This document shows positions 34,079 through 43,022 of a stretch of 64,000 bases of DNA, piece after piece. Each line of letters starts with the position of its first letter. The stretch's first letter is position 1. The stretch comes from JASHUC01 sp035523875 (GTDB lineage: Bacteria; Pseudomonadota; Gammaproteobacteria; Steroidobacterales; Steroidobacteraceae), in contig DATKPY010000002.1 of NCBI GenBank assembly GCA_035523875.1, positions 186,001 to 250,000 of the forward strand, given 5' to 3'. The notes below the pieces were generated by a model. The model searched no databases, was not told the origin of the DNA, and was given only the letters and a program-made list of their open reading frames with translations. The position numbers and the translations under genes were made by a program.

Positions 34079-34089
34079 CGCGATTCGCG
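34079..34089. promoter_or_regulatory. Palindrome in the nbaC/lipoprotein divergent region
   Basis: CGCGA-T-TCGCG is a perfect 11-base palindrome placed 17 bases upstream of nbaC and 65 bases upstream of the lipoprotein gene. It could be an operator for the kynurenine operon. No regulator gene is adjacent, and CG-rich palindromes occur by chance in this DNA. Confidence 0.25.
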
Positions 34090-34153
34090 TATGGTATGCC
34101 CGGAGGCCGCCCGCCCGCACGGCGGGACTCTGCGAAGGAGCGATCGGCAACCC

Positions 34154-34621
34154 ATGACTCGATCCCCCGCACGGACGTTGCGCGCGCTCGCGACGCTTGG
34201 CGCGGCGCTCGCGCTCGCCGCCTGCTCGCACTTGCCGCACGTTCACTGGCCGTGGCAGGCCAGGTCGCCGCCGACCCCGGAGATGTCGCACGATCTCGTC
34301 GTCACCTCGCTTGCGGGCGGGCAGGCGGCGGCCTATCCGCAGTTCTGGAAGCGCAACACCCTGGTGCTCGACCTGCGCGGAATCTCCGGCAGCGGGGGCG
34401 TCGCGCTCACGCCACGGGCCGGCGCGAGCTGGCCGGTGCGGCTCGCGCTCCGTGTCACGCCGGGATCGGTCGGCGAGCTCGACGTGAAGGCCGATGAGCG
34501 GCAGGTGTTTCCCGTCGTGCCGCAGGGCACGGGGCCGCTCGACCTCGAGCTCTCCCCGGGACTCTACAGCGCGACGACGGAGCGGATCACGGTCAACTGG
34601 GCGCCCGCGCCCGCGCTATGA
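34154..34621 (+). CDS. Putative lipoprotein of unknown function
   Basis: The protein has 155 residues from the ATG at 34154, which has AAGGAG upstream. The signal peptide ends in a lipobox LAAC with Cys24, so it should be lipidated and, without Asp at +2, sent to the outer membrane. The mature part is beta-rich with a WPVRLALRVTPGSVGELDV stretch and no motif I recognise. It is convergent with apaH, overlapping its end by six bases. Confidence 0.7.
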   Translation: MTRSPARTLRALATLGAALALAACSHLPHVHWPWQARSPPTPEMSHDLVVTSLAGGQAAAYPQFWKRNTLVLDLRGISGSGGVALTPRAGASWPVRLALRVTPGSVGELDVKADERQVFPVVPQGTGPLDLELSPGLYSATTERITVNWAPAPAL

Positions 34622-35449
34622 GCGCTCGACGCTGCGGTATCCGCCGCACGGGACGCTCACGGGCGCGGAGTCCCGGTCGAGGTCGACGGCCGTGAGCGCA
34701 CCGCCCCACACACAGCCGGTGTCGAGCCCGATGACCCCGTGCGCGCGGACGTAGCCGAGCGCGGACCAATGACCGAACACGATGCGGGCAGCGCCGCTCG
34801 CGCGCCGAGCGTGCTCGAACCAGGGGCGGAAAGCCCGACGCGCCCCGCCGGGCGGCCCCTTCATCTTGAGGTCGATGCGGCCGTCGGCGGTGCACACGCG
34901 CATGCGCGTGAGCACGTTGACGGCGAAGCGCAAGCGCTCCGTACCCGCGAGCGCTTCGCTCCAAACATCGGGTCGGTCGCCGTACATCTCGCCCAGGAAT
35001 CGCTCGGGATCGCGCCGCAGCGCGCTGCTCGTCGCCGCGGCGAGCTCGAGGGTCTGGGCGATGCTCCACTGCGGGATGATTCCCGCGTGCACCAGCAGGT
35101 CCCCGTGCGCGGCATCGAAGTAAGCGAGCGGGCGCTCGATGAGCCAGGCGATGAGGGCATCGCGATCGGGCGCTGCGAGCACTTGATCGAGCGTGTCGCC
35201 GGGGCGCGGCTCACGCACCGCTCCGAAGGCGAGCGCGAGCAGGTGCAGGTCGTGGTTGCCGAGCACGACGATCGCGTTCGCGTCGAGTGAGCGTACCGAG
35301 CGTAAGGCCTCGAGCGAGCGCGGTCCGCGGTTGACGAGGTCGCCGACGAACCAGAGCTCATCGCGGTCGGGAGAGAAGCGCACGCGCTCGAGCAGGGCAC
35401 GCAGCTCCTCGGCACACCCCTGGATGTCGCCGATCGCGATACGCGCCAT
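34616..35449 (-). CDS. apaH: Bis(5'-nucleosyl)-tetraphosphatase, symmetrical
   Basis: The 277-residue protein hydrolyses Ap4A to two ADP. The metallophosphatase motifs are GDIQGC (7-12), GDLVNRGP, GNHD, and the later VHAGI and GHW segments. Length fits (E. coli 280). It directly abuts apaG (adjacent bases 35449/35450) at the end of the lptD-surA-pdxA-rsmA-usp-apaG-apaH gene string. Confidence 0.95.
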   Translation of the reverse strand: MARIAIGDIQGCAEELRALLERVRFSPDRDELWFVGDLVNRGPRSLEALRSVRSLDANAIVVLGNHDLHLLALAFGAVREPRPGDTLDQVLAAPDRDALIAWLIERPLAYFDAAHGDLLVHAGIIPQWSIAQTLELAAATSSALRRDPERFLGEMYGDRPDVWSEALAGTERLRFAVNVLTRMRVCTADGRIDLKMKGPPGGARRAFRPWFEHARRASGAARIVFGHWSALGYVRAHGVIGLDTGCVWGGALTAVDLDRDSAPVSVPCGGYRSVERS

Positions 35450-35854
35450 TCAGTGCAGCACGCCGGGGATGGCGAGACGGAAGGGCGCGATCGGCGCATC
35501 GAAGTGCCGGCCGTCGTCGGCGACCATCTGGTAGCTTCCCTGCATGACACCGACCGGGGTCTCGATCCCGACGCCGCTCGAGTAGCGGAATCCCTGCCCG
35601 GGCTTGAGGTACGGTTGCTCGCCAACCACTCCATCGCCGCGCACCTCCTGCACGTTGCCGTTGGCATCGGTGATGATCCAGTGGCGCGTGAGCAGTCGCG
35701 CCGGCGCCGCGCCTTCGTTGCGGATCGTGATCGTGTAGGAGAAGACGTAGCGCGGCTTGGCGGGATCCGACTGCTCGGGGACAAAGCTCGTTTCGACGTC
35801 GACGCGAATTCCGTGCTCGGAGGACTGTTCCGCCGGCTCGTCCATCGCGCTCAT
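35450..35854 (-). CDS. apaG: ApaG (Co2+/Mg2+ efflux-associated, fibronectin-III-like fold)
   Basis: The protein has 134 residues from the ATG at 35854, which overlaps the stress-protein stop (ATGA); an ATG three codons later is possible. ApaG signatures are present: VDVETSFVPEQSDP, YVFSYTITIRNEG, LLTRHWIITDANG and FRYSSGVGIETPVGVMQGSY. The beta-sandwich protein is linked genetically to cobalt/magnesium resistance and pyrophosphate binding; its molecular role is not settled. The N-terminus is slightly longer than in E. coli (125). Confidence 0.93.
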   Translation of the reverse strand: MSAMDEPAEQSSEHGIRVDVETSFVPEQSDPAKPRYVFSYTITIRNEGAAPARLLTRHWIITDANGNVQEVRGDGVVGEQPYLKPGQGFRYSSGVGIETPVGVMQGSYQMVADDGRHFDAPIAPFRLAIPGVLH

Positions 35855-36291
35855 TGGTGTTTGCCGACGCGCATGGCGAGCACGTCGCAGGGCGCCGCGT
35901 GCAGCACGGTGTCCTCGGTGAGATTGAGCAGGATCGACGGCCCATGGCGCTCGCGGCTGCTCACGATGATCAGGTCGCAGCCGCCCTCGCGCGCCGCGCG
36001 GACGATCTCCGCCTTGACGTTCCCGGCCTCGACGCTCACGCGCTCCGGGGCGATCCCGAGCTCGGCGGCGAGCGCCGCGAGCTCGCGCTGCGCGCGCGCG
36101 ATCAGCTCCTCCTCGATCTCGACTGCCGGCATGAGCGTCTCGCCCAGGGGCTCGACGGGCACGTATTCCACCACGTGGAGGAGCCTCAGCTCCGCGCCGA
36201 GCGCGACCGCAAGCGCCTGCGCGCGCCGGGCGACGGAAGGGCCGTCTTCGTTGAGCGCGGTCGCGAGCAGAATGCGGCGATAGACGGGCAT
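35851..36291 (-). CDS. Universal stress protein family protein
   Basis: The 146-residue single USP domain begins RRILLATALNEDGPSVARRAQALA and ends PCDVLAMRVG. The usual ATP loop (G-x2-G-x9-G-S/T) is not present: the matching segment reads SSRERHGPSILLNLTEDTV. It therefore resembles the non-ATP-binding UspA branch. It lies between rsmA (27-base gap) and apaG (four-base overlap), an insertion relative to the common rsmA-apaG-apaH order, which ties it to Ap4A metabolism by position only. Confidence 0.88.
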   Translation of the reverse strand: MPVYRRILLATALNEDGPSVARRAQALAVALGAELRLLHVVEYVPVEPLGETLMPAVEIEEELIARAQRELAALAAELGIAPERVSVEAGNVKAEIVRAAREGGCDLIIVSSRERHGPSILLNLTEDTVLHAAPCDVLAMRVGKHQ

Positions 36292-36318
36292 GGGTGCACT
36301 CCGCGAACCCCGTAGATC

Positions 36319-37134
36319 CTACCCGATCACGGGCTCCGACGGGGACTGCGCCGCTCCAGGTCCGGCCACCGCGCCGGCGAGCGCGTTGAACTCGAGCGGC
36401 GTGAGTGTCCCGGGTCGGGCCCCGGGATCGACGCCGCACCGCTCGATCTGAGCGGCGCTCAGGAGCGGCCTCAATGCGTTGCGCAGCGTCTTGCGCCGGT
36501 GCGAGAAGGCGGTCGCAACGACGCTCGCATAGGCCGGCCGGACCGCGAACGCGGGTGCGGCGAGCACGCTCAGATGCAGGAATGACGACCACACCTTCGG
36601 CGGCGGCTGGAAAGCTCCGGGACCGATGTCGAAGAGGCGCTCCGCGCGCACCCGCGGTGCCAGCATGACGGTGAGTCGGCCGTAGGCGGCGCTGCCCGGT
36701 TGGGCGACGATGCGGGCGACCACCTCCCGCTGCAGCATCACGTGCAGATCCTCGAGCGCCTCGCTCTGATTGATGAGATGGAACAGGAGCGGGGTGGAGA
36801 TGTTGTAGGGAAGATTCCCGACGATGCGCATGCGGCCCCCGTAGCGGCCCGCGAACGCCGCGAGGTCGAGCTCGAGGGCATCGGCCGTGTGCACCCGCAG
36901 CCGCGCGTCGCGCGCAAGCGTCGCGACCAGGTGCGCCGCGAGGTCGCGATCGATCTCAACGGCATCGAGCGTCGCGAGCGGGGCGGCGAGCAACCGGGCG
37001 GTGAGGGCGCCCCGCCCGGGACCGACCTCGATGAAGTGATCCGCCGCGCGCGGCTCGATCGCACGGACGATCCGCTCGAGCACCGCGGGATCGTGCAGAA
37101 AGTGCTGGCCGAAGCGCTTGCGTGCCGCCGCCAC
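36319..37134 (-). CDS. rsmA: 16S rRNA dimethyladenosine transferase
   Basis: The 271-residue protein (KsgA) dimethylates two adjacent adenines in helix 45 of 16S rRNA. KRFGQHFLHDPAVLERIV, the SAM motif VGPGRGALTARLL, the NLPYNIST catalytic motif, and the FQPPPKVWSSFLHL segment are all present. It follows pdxA by three bases, the normal order. Confidence 0.96.
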   Translation of the reverse strand: MAAARKRFGQHFLHDPAVLERIVRAIEPRAADHFIEVGPGRGALTARLLAAPLATLDAVEIDRDLAAHLVATLARDARLRVHTADALELDLAAFAGRYGGRMRIVGNLPYNISTPLLFHLINQSEALEDLHVMLQREVVARIVAQPGSAAYGRLTVMLAPRVRAERLFDIGPGAFQPPPKVWSSFLHLSVLAAPAFAVRPAYASVVATAFSHRRKTLRNALRPLLSAAQIERCGVDPGARPGTLTPLEFNALAGAVAGPGAAQSPSEPVIG

Positions 37135-37137
37135 GGC

Positions 37138-38121
37138 TCACGCCGCGACCATCTGCGCGGCGAGCCGTACGGCGGCGAGAAGGCTCCCCGCCTGCGCGCG
37201 GCCCGTGCCGGCGAGATCGAGCGCGGTCCCGTGGTCGACCGAGGTGCGCACGATCGGCAGTCCCAAGGTCACGTTGACCGCGGTGTCGAAGCGCGCGTGC
37301 TTGACGACCGGAAGACCCTGATCGTGGTACATCGCGAGCACCGCGTCGTAGCGCTCGAGCAGCTGCGGCACGAACACCGTGTCCGCGGGCAGCGGCCCCT
37401 CGGCGCGGATGCCGCTCCTGTTCGCGTGCGCGATTGCCGGCGCGATCACGCGGAGCTCCTCATCGCCCAGATGACCGCTCTCCCCGGCGTGCGGATTCAG
37501 TCCGCAGACCGCGATGCGCGGCGCGGGCAGGCGCCACCAGCGCGCGAGGTCGCGCGCCAGGATCGCGAGCACTTCGGTGAGCGAGTCGACCGTGATGGCA
37601 GCGCTCACCGCCGTGAGCGGCAGATGCGTGGTGGCGAGCGCAACGCGCAACGATCCGGCCGCGAGCATCATCACGGGCCGCGGGGCGCGCGTGCGCTCCG
37701 CGAGATACTCCGTGTGCCCGACGAAGGGGATACCGGCATCGAGCATGCAGCTCTTCTGCACCGGCGCAGTCACCATCGCGGCGAATTCACCGGCGAGACA
37801 ACCGGCGGTGGCGCGATCGAGCATCGCGAGCACGGCGGGGGCGTTGCGCACGTCGAGGCGCCCGGGCTCGCTCGGCACGCGCAGCGGCGAGTCGAGCACC
37901 GTGAGGCGGCCGGTGCGGTGCGCGGGGGGCCGCGCCGCATCGTAGGGGATGAGCTCGATGCTCGCCGAGTCGTGCGCGAGCGCGCGCGACTGGAGCAGGC
38001 GCAGGTCCGCCAGGCACACGGGCTCGCAGGGAAGGTCCGCCCGGGCTAGGGCGAGGCAGAGCTCCGGTCCGATTCCCGCCGGCTCACCGGATGTGATCGC
38101 GATGCGCGGAATCGCGTGCAC
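37138..38121 (-). CDS. pdxA: 4-hydroxythreonine-4-phosphate dehydrogenase
   Basis: The 327-residue protein oxidises 4-phosphohydroxy-threonine in pyridoxal phosphate synthesis. AITSGEPAGIGPELCL at the start, VTAPVQKSCMLDAGIPFVGHTEYLAE (zinc/substrate side), GLNPHAGESGHLG, and AMYHDQGLPVVKH are PdxA signatures. Start codon follows the surA stop with no gap. Length equals the family norm. Confidence 0.96.
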   Translation of the reverse strand: MHAIPRIAITSGEPAGIGPELCLALARADLPCEPVCLADLRLLQSRALAHDSASIELIPYDAARPPAHRTGRLTVLDSPLRVPSEPGRLDVRNAPAVLAMLDRATAGCLAGEFAAMVTAPVQKSCMLDAGIPFVGHTEYLAERTRAPRPVMMLAAGSLRVALATTHLPLTAVSAAITVDSLTEVLAILARDLARWWRLPAPRIAVCGLNPHAGESGHLGDEELRVIAPAIAHANRSGIRAEGPLPADTVFVPQLLERYDAVLAMYHDQGLPVVKHARFDTAVNVTLGLPIVRTSVDHGTALDLAGTGRAQAGSLLAAVRLAAQMVAA

Positions 38122-39447
38122 TTACATCTTGTATTCGACGTAAGCGTCGTCCCGCAGGTGACGCAGCCACAGCTCCGTGTCTTCGTCCGCCTTGCTCGCG
38201 CGGATCGCATCCGCGGCGTGCTTGCGCTTGAGCTCATCGGTGCTGTCGACGCGACGGCGGCCGATCACCTCGGCGATGTGCCAGCCGTACTGGGTGTGGA
38301 AGGGCTCGCTGATCTGACCGATCTTGAGCGACTCGATCTCCTTGGTGAACGCCGGCACGTAGGCATCGGGGCTCGCCCACCCGAGATCGCCGCCGTCGCT
38401 CGCCGAGCCGGCATCCTGCGAGTTCGTCGCGGCGACGCCCGCGAAGTCCTCGCCCTTCAGGATCCGCTGCCGCAGCTGCTCGAGCTTCTGGCGCACGGTC
38501 GCATCGTCCTGCAGCTCGTTCGTGCGCATGAGGATGTGACGGACGCGGATCTGATCGACGAGCACCTTCTTCTCGGCGCCGCGGATCTGGTTCAGCTTGA
38601 CGATGTTGTATCCGGTCGGCGTGCGCAGCGGCGCGCTCACTTGCCCGGGCTTCATCTCCGGGATCACATCGGCGAGGAACGTCGGAATCTCCGTGCCCTT
38701 GCGCCACCCGAGCGAGCCGCCCTGCAGTGCCGTGGAGCTGTTCGAGTACGCGATGGCGAGCTTTGCGAAGTCCTCCCCCGCCTTCGCGCGCTTGTAGACA
38801 TCCTGAGCGCGCTCATCGGCCTGCTCGAGCTGCTCCTGCGTCGCGTTCTCGGGCACCGCGATCAGGATGTGGGAGATGTTGAACTCGGAGCTGTCGGAGG
38901 GGTGCTTCGCCTCGTGCTCGAGATAGCGGTCGATCTCGCGCGAGGTGACGCTGATGTGCTCGAGGACGTCGCGCTGTCTGAGGAGCGTCATGGTGAGCTC
39001 CTTGCGCATGGCGTCGCGGTACGCGCCGTAATCGATCCCCTGCTTGGCGAGCGCATCGGGGAGCTGCGAGAGCGTGAGGCCGTTGCGCTGGGCGACCTCC
39101 TGCAGCGCGTTGTTGAGCGCCTCGTCCGGGATCTTGATGCCGGCGTGGTCGGCCTGCTGCATCTCGATCTGCTGGATGATGAGCTCATCGAGCACCTGCT
39201 TGCGCAGGACGTTCTCCGGCGGGAGCTCGAGCTTCTGCGAGCTCAGCCGCTCCATCACGAGCGCGAGCTCATCGTCGACCTCGCTCGTGAGCACGACGCC
39301 GTCGTTCACGACGGCGGCGATGCGGTCGAGCTCCACGCCGCTGTTGGTGAGGTCGCGGGTCTGGGCATGCGCGACACCCCCGGTGGCGACGATCGATACA
39401 AGCACACCCGCGAGCGAGCGCAGGGTGGCGCGGGTCCAATTTTCCAT
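38122..39447 (-). CDS. surA: Periplasmic chaperone SurA
   Basis: The 441-residue protein has a signal peptide (about 1-28). The N-terminal chaperone domain (LDRIAAVVNDGVVLTSEVD) is followed by two parvulin PPIase domains, starting near ISHILIA and VRHILMR, and a short C-terminal helix. It escorts outer-membrane proteins, including LptD encoded just upstream (six-base gap). Family length is 420-440. Confidence 0.95.
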   Translation of the reverse strand: MENWTRATLRSLAGVLVSIVATGGVAHAQTRDLTNSGVELDRIAAVVNDGVVLTSEVDDELALVMERLSSQKLELPPENVLRKQVLDELIIQQIEMQQADHAGIKIPDEALNNALQEVAQRNGLTLSQLPDALAKQGIDYGAYRDAMRKELTMTLLRQRDVLEHISVTSREIDRYLEHEAKHPSDSSEFNISHILIAVPENATQEQLEQADERAQDVYKRAKAGEDFAKLAIAYSNSSTALQGGSLGWRKGTEIPTFLADVIPEMKPGQVSAPLRTPTGYNIVKLNQIRGAEKKVLVDQIRVRHILMRTNELQDDATVRQKLEQLRQRILKGEDFAGVAATNSQDAGSASDGGDLGWASPDAYVPAFTKEIESLKIGQISEPFHTQYGWHIAEVIGRRRVDSTDELKRKHAADAIRASKADEDTELWLRHLRDDAYVEYKM

Positions 39448-39452
39448 AGGCC

Positions 39453-41963
39453 TTAGTGGTATTCCGAGGGAGGCGAGTATCCCCGAATCGCTCGCCCGAG
39501 GAAAGCGTCCGAAGCAGGTCCGACACCCGCGAGGCCGCTAAGTTGCAGCTGGAAGAGAAAGGCCGTGTCCTGCTGGCCGGTGCCGTTGATGAGGTAGCGG
39601 CGTCCGAGCACCCGGATGCGCCAGCAACAGGCCCGGTACTCGAATCCGACCAGCCGGTCGAGGCCCTCGTGCGCATCGAGATCGTAGACCATCCGTCCGA
39701 GCACGTTCACCTCTCGGGTGACCGGCCAGGCGCCCGAGACGTCGATCTGATCGAGCCCGGTCGCCTCCCCGGTATTGGTGGGATTGACGAGTGGGCTCAC
39801 CATCACGGGGTACTCACCCGGGGTCGTCAGGTCCGAGGGCAGGACGATCTGGCGCTGATAGCGATACGCGATGTTGATGACGCTCTCGGGGCCCGGCTTG
39901 TATTGAAGCTGCACGAACTCGCGCTCGCTTTGCGCCTGGTCGGGGCTCATCTCGACATTGAGGTCCACGTTCCAGTTCTGATACGCGGAGAGCACCACCT
40001 CTCCGACGAGGTCGGAGTTGCGCTGCGCGTTGAGCGGCTCGCCCGGCAGCTCGACGCGCGGTGTCTCGAGATAGTACGCCTGGCCGAGCGTCGCCGAGAC
40101 GTACTGCTGTCCGGTCTCGGCGTTGACGTAGCGGCTGGTCACGCCGAGCGTGACCTCGTCGGCGTCTCCCACCCGGTCGGCGCCGACATAGCGGTTGGTG
40201 CGGAACAGCTCGACCACGTTGAGATCCGGGACCGAGGAATCGAAGATCGGCAGTTGATCCTGGTTGCGGTACGGGACGTAGAGATACATGAGCCGCGGCT
40301 CGAGCGTGAGCGTGCGGTCGCCGCCCGTGCCGAGCGGCCGGTCGAGCTTGAGCCCGGTGTCGAAGCTCGAGATCGGCAGAGAGCGCGAGGGCGAGCGCTC
40401 CTCGCCCGGCAGCGTGTCGTCGAGCAGGTAATGCGTGTAGCGCCACTCGACATCGGCGCGCACGAAATATCCCGGATCCTCGAAATCGAAGCCGAATCGC
40501 GGCATGAGATCGAGCCGCCAGCCGGTCACGCCGACATCGCGGATGAAATGCACGAGCTCGGAGTCGAAGCCGTAGCGAAAGAGGTCGTCCGGACCCCAGC
40601 CGAAGTCCCCGTCGGCGAAGAAGCGCGGGGCGCGCGCGTACGGGCGGTACAGATCGGGCAGCGGGTAGGGCGGCAGCAGATCGATCGTCTGATATTGCTG
40701 CGCCTCGGCGCCCAGATTCCAGTCCTCGTCGCGGTAGCTCACCTCGACCAGGCGCTGCAGGAATGCCGTGCTCGTCGCCTCGGGGCCGGTGCCGAAGTCC
40801 TGAAAGTAGAGCGGGTCGCTCACGTTCGCGGCATCGACGAGCACGCGCACGTCTTCCGGCAGGTTCGCGGTGTCCTGGAAGGTGACGTAGCTGCGCTGCG
40901 AGCCGCCGAAGGTGACCGGCGGCAGCTCCTCGCTCGCGAGCTCCGTGTCGAGATTGTGCGCTTCGCTTGGATAGACGAGGTCGTCGGGCAGGAAGTGCCA
41001 CTGGAGCTCGCCGCTCTGATCGTCCGTGAGGAAGCGCGCATCGCCGGTGAGATCGACACCGCGCTTCGAGTAGTAGATCGGCGAGAAGGTGAGATCGGCA
41101 TTCGGGGCGATATTGAAGTAATAGGGAACCTCGAGCTCGAAGCCGCTGTTGGTGCTGTTGCCGAAGGTCGGAAAGAGAAAGCCGCTCTTGCGCTCGCTGC
41201 TCAACGGAAAGGAAAGCCACGGCAGGTACATCACCGGCACGCCCTCGAAGTCGACTGTCGCGTCGCGCCCGCTGCCGATCTGCTTGACGGTGTCGAGCGT
41301 GAGCGTGCGCGCCCGCAGCTGCCAGGCGGTCTGCGACGGCCGGCAGGAAGTGAAGGTCACACCATTGAGCTTGAGGATCCCCTCGGGGCTGAGATCGATC
41401 GACTGCGCCGTGCCGCGGGCCGGTCGCTCGATCAGCTGGAACTGTGCGGAGCGCACGCTCGCCCCAGCCGTCGGGGAGTACTGACCGTCCGAGCCCTGCA
41501 GGCGCACGATCGGATCCTGGTAGACGACCGAGCCTTTCACCGTCACCGACTCGCTTGCGCCGTCGTACTGCGCATCCTGGGCGCGCACCTCACGGTCGCC
41601 CTGGCGGATGGTGACGTTGCCGTGGAGCGTGACGTTGCCGTTGACCCCGGCGCTCGAGCTATCGGTGAGGATGTCGAAGGGGATGCTCGGGTCGGGCTTG
41701 GTCTCCCGCGCGAATGGGCCCTGCAGACTCTGCACGTCGGAGGGGCAGAGTGCCGGCGGGAGCGGAATCAACGGGCTCGACTCGGGCGGCGCGGCGGCAC
41801 TCGAGGGCGGATCGGCCGGCGTGCCCGCCGGCGGGGCGGCGAGCGCCTGGCTCGCGAGCAGAACGACGCAGATCGGCCACGACACGGCGCGACGCCGCTG
41901 CGCTGAGCGTGACGGCCCGCACAGCGGTAGCAATGATCGCAGGGGCGGCATGAGGCTCGGCAT
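39453..41963 (-). CDS. lptD: LPS-assembly outer-membrane protein LptD
   Basis: The protein has 836 residues from the ATG at 41963; the ATG at 41951 is possible. The signal peptide is followed by an N-terminal beta-jellyroll (LHGNVTIRQGDREVRAQDAQYDG) and a large C-terminal beta-barrel rich in alternating aromatic strands. The four Cys used for disulfides in this family appear to be kept: one in PALCPSD, one in TSCRPSQ, and an adjacent pair in YRACCWRI. It inserts LPS in the outer leaflet with LptE. It leads the lptD-surA-pdxA-rsmA-usp-apaG-apaH operon. Confidence 0.95.
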   Translation of the reverse strand: MPSLMPPLRSLLPLCGPSRSAQRRRAVSWPICVVLLASQALAAPPAGTPADPPSSAAAPPESSPLIPLPPALCPSDVQSLQGPFARETKPDPSIPFDILTDSSSAGVNGNVTLHGNVTIRQGDREVRAQDAQYDGASESVTVKGSVVYQDPIVRLQGSDGQYSPTAGASVRSAQFQLIERPARGTAQSIDLSPEGILKLNGVTFTSCRPSQTAWQLRARTLTLDTVKQIGSGRDATVDFEGVPVMYLPWLSFPLSSERKSGFLFPTFGNSTNSGFELEVPYYFNIAPNADLTFSPIYYSKRGVDLTGDARFLTDDQSGELQWHFLPDDLVYPSEAHNLDTELASEELPPVTFGGSQRSYVTFQDTANLPEDVRVLVDAANVSDPLYFQDFGTGPEATSTAFLQRLVEVSYRDEDWNLGAEAQQYQTIDLLPPYPLPDLYRPYARAPRFFADGDFGWGPDDLFRYGFDSELVHFIRDVGVTGWRLDLMPRFGFDFEDPGYFVRADVEWRYTHYLLDDTLPGEERSPSRSLPISSFDTGLKLDRPLGTGGDRTLTLEPRLMYLYVPYRNQDQLPIFDSSVPDLNVVELFRTNRYVGADRVGDADEVTLGVTSRYVNAETGQQYVSATLGQAYYLETPRVELPGEPLNAQRNSDLVGEVVLSAYQNWNVDLNVEMSPDQAQSEREFVQLQYKPGPESVINIAYRYQRQIVLPSDLTTPGEYPVMVSPLVNPTNTGEATGLDQIDVSGAWPVTREVNVLGRMVYDLDAHEGLDRLVGFEYRACCWRIRVLGRRYLINGTGQQDTAFLFQLQLSGLAGVGPASDAFLGRAIRGYSPPSEYH

Positions 41964-41970
41964 TATAATG
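41961..41970. promoter_or_regulatory. Palindromic -10 box shared by lptD and amgK
   Basis: CATTATAATG is its own reverse complement, so a perfect TATAAT is present on both strands (41964-41969 on +). On the + strand it ends nine bases before the amgK ATG; on the - strand it overlaps the first possible lptD start codon. Either transcript would begin at or within a few bases of the coding region. No good -35 box is visible. Confidence 0.5.
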
Positions 41971-41978
41971 TCGAGCGC

Positions 41979-43022
41979 ATGTCCCACGCCGATGCGCGCC
42001 TTGCGCTGATCCACGACTGGCTCGCGAGCGACCTCAAGCTCGCCGTCGAGCGACTTGCGCCTGCCTCGAGCGACGCGAGCTTCCGGCGCTACTTCCGCGC
42101 GACGTTCCGCGGCGGGACGTTCATCGTCATGGACTCGCCCCCGGAGCGCGAGGACGTGCGCCCGTATCTCGAGGTCGGGCGGCTCCTCCATGCGCTCGGG
42201 GTGCACGTACCGCGCGTGGAGGCGACCGACGCGGGGCGCGGGCTGCTGCTCCTCGAGGATCTGGGCTCGACGCATTATCTCGCGCGGCTCGAGGCGGGGG
42301 CGGATCCGCAGCCGCTGTACTCGGATGCGCTCGATGCGCTCGCGGACATCCAGGCACATGGGCTCGAGGCCGCTCGGACGCTGCGGCCGTACGATCGGGC
42401 GCCGCTCCTCACGGAGCTCGAGCTCATGCCCGAGTGGTTCTGCCGGCGCCACCTCGGAATCGATCTCGACGCGGGTGAGCGCGAGGTCCTCGACCGGTCC
42501 TTCGAGACTCTCATTCGCGCCGCGCTCGCCCAGCCGCAGGTGTTCGTGCACCGCGATTATCACTCGCGCAATCTCATGGTTCTCGGCGAGCGCAATCCGG
42601 GCGTGCTCGACTTCCAGGACGCGCTGCGCGGACCGCTCGGCTACGACCTGGTATCGCTCCTCAAGGACTGCTACATCGGCTGGCCGCGCCCGCAGGTGGT
42701 GAGCTGGGTCGCAGCGCATCGCGCCCGGCTCGCGGCTCGCGGCTACCGCGATTGCCCGAGCGAGGCCGAGCTGCTGCGCGGGTTCGATTGGGTCGGGGTG
42801 CAGCGCCACCTGAAGGTGCTCGGAATCTTCGCCCGGCTGTGGTATCGCGATGGCAAGCCCGGCTATCTCAAGGATCTTCCCCTCACCCTGCGCTACGTGC
42901 TCGAGACGTGCGCGGAATACCCCGAGCTGAGCGCGCTCGGGGAGCTCCTCGAGCGCCGCGCCGCCGCGGAGCTCGTGCGCGCCAATGCCCGCGCGGCGGC
43001 GCGGCTCAAGGCAAGCGCGTGA
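41979..43022 (+). CDS. amgK: N-acetylmuramate/N-acetylglucosamine kinase (anomeric)
   Basis: The 347-residue phosphotransferase of the aminoglycoside-kinase fold contains SSDASFRRYFRATF, LLLLEDLGSTHYL, and the catalytic VHRDYHSRNLM followed by GVLDFQDALRGPLGYDLVSLLKD. AmgK phosphorylates MurNAc at C1 in peptidoglycan recycling that bypasses de novo UDP-MurNAc synthesis. It is coupled by a GTGA overlap to murU and divergent from lptD, the arrangement known in Pseudomonas. Confidence 0.92.
   Translation: MSHADARLALIHDWLASDLKLAVERLAPASSDASFRRYFRATFRGGTFIVMDSPPEREDVRPYLEVGRLLHALGVHVPRVEATDAGRGLLLLEDLGSTHYLARLEAGADPQPLYSDALDALADIQAHGLEAARTLRPYDRAPLLTELELMPEWFCRRHLGIDLDAGEREVLDRSFETLIRAALAQPQVFVHRDYHSRNLMVLGERNPGVLDFQDALRGPLGYDLVSLLKDCYIGWPRPQVVSWVAAHRARLAARGYRDCPSEAELLRGFDWVGVQRHLKVLGIFARLWYRDGKPGYLKDLPLTLRYVLETCAEYPELSALGELLERRAAAELVRANARAAARLKASA

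Noticed and set aside
39456..41906. Very long open frame (816 codons) on the + strand across lptD.
   Set aside because: It is antisense to a gene with clear LptD motifs and conserved Cys residues. Its translation is Arg/Glu/Val-rich without any recognisable domain, the usual shadow of G+C-rich codon bias.
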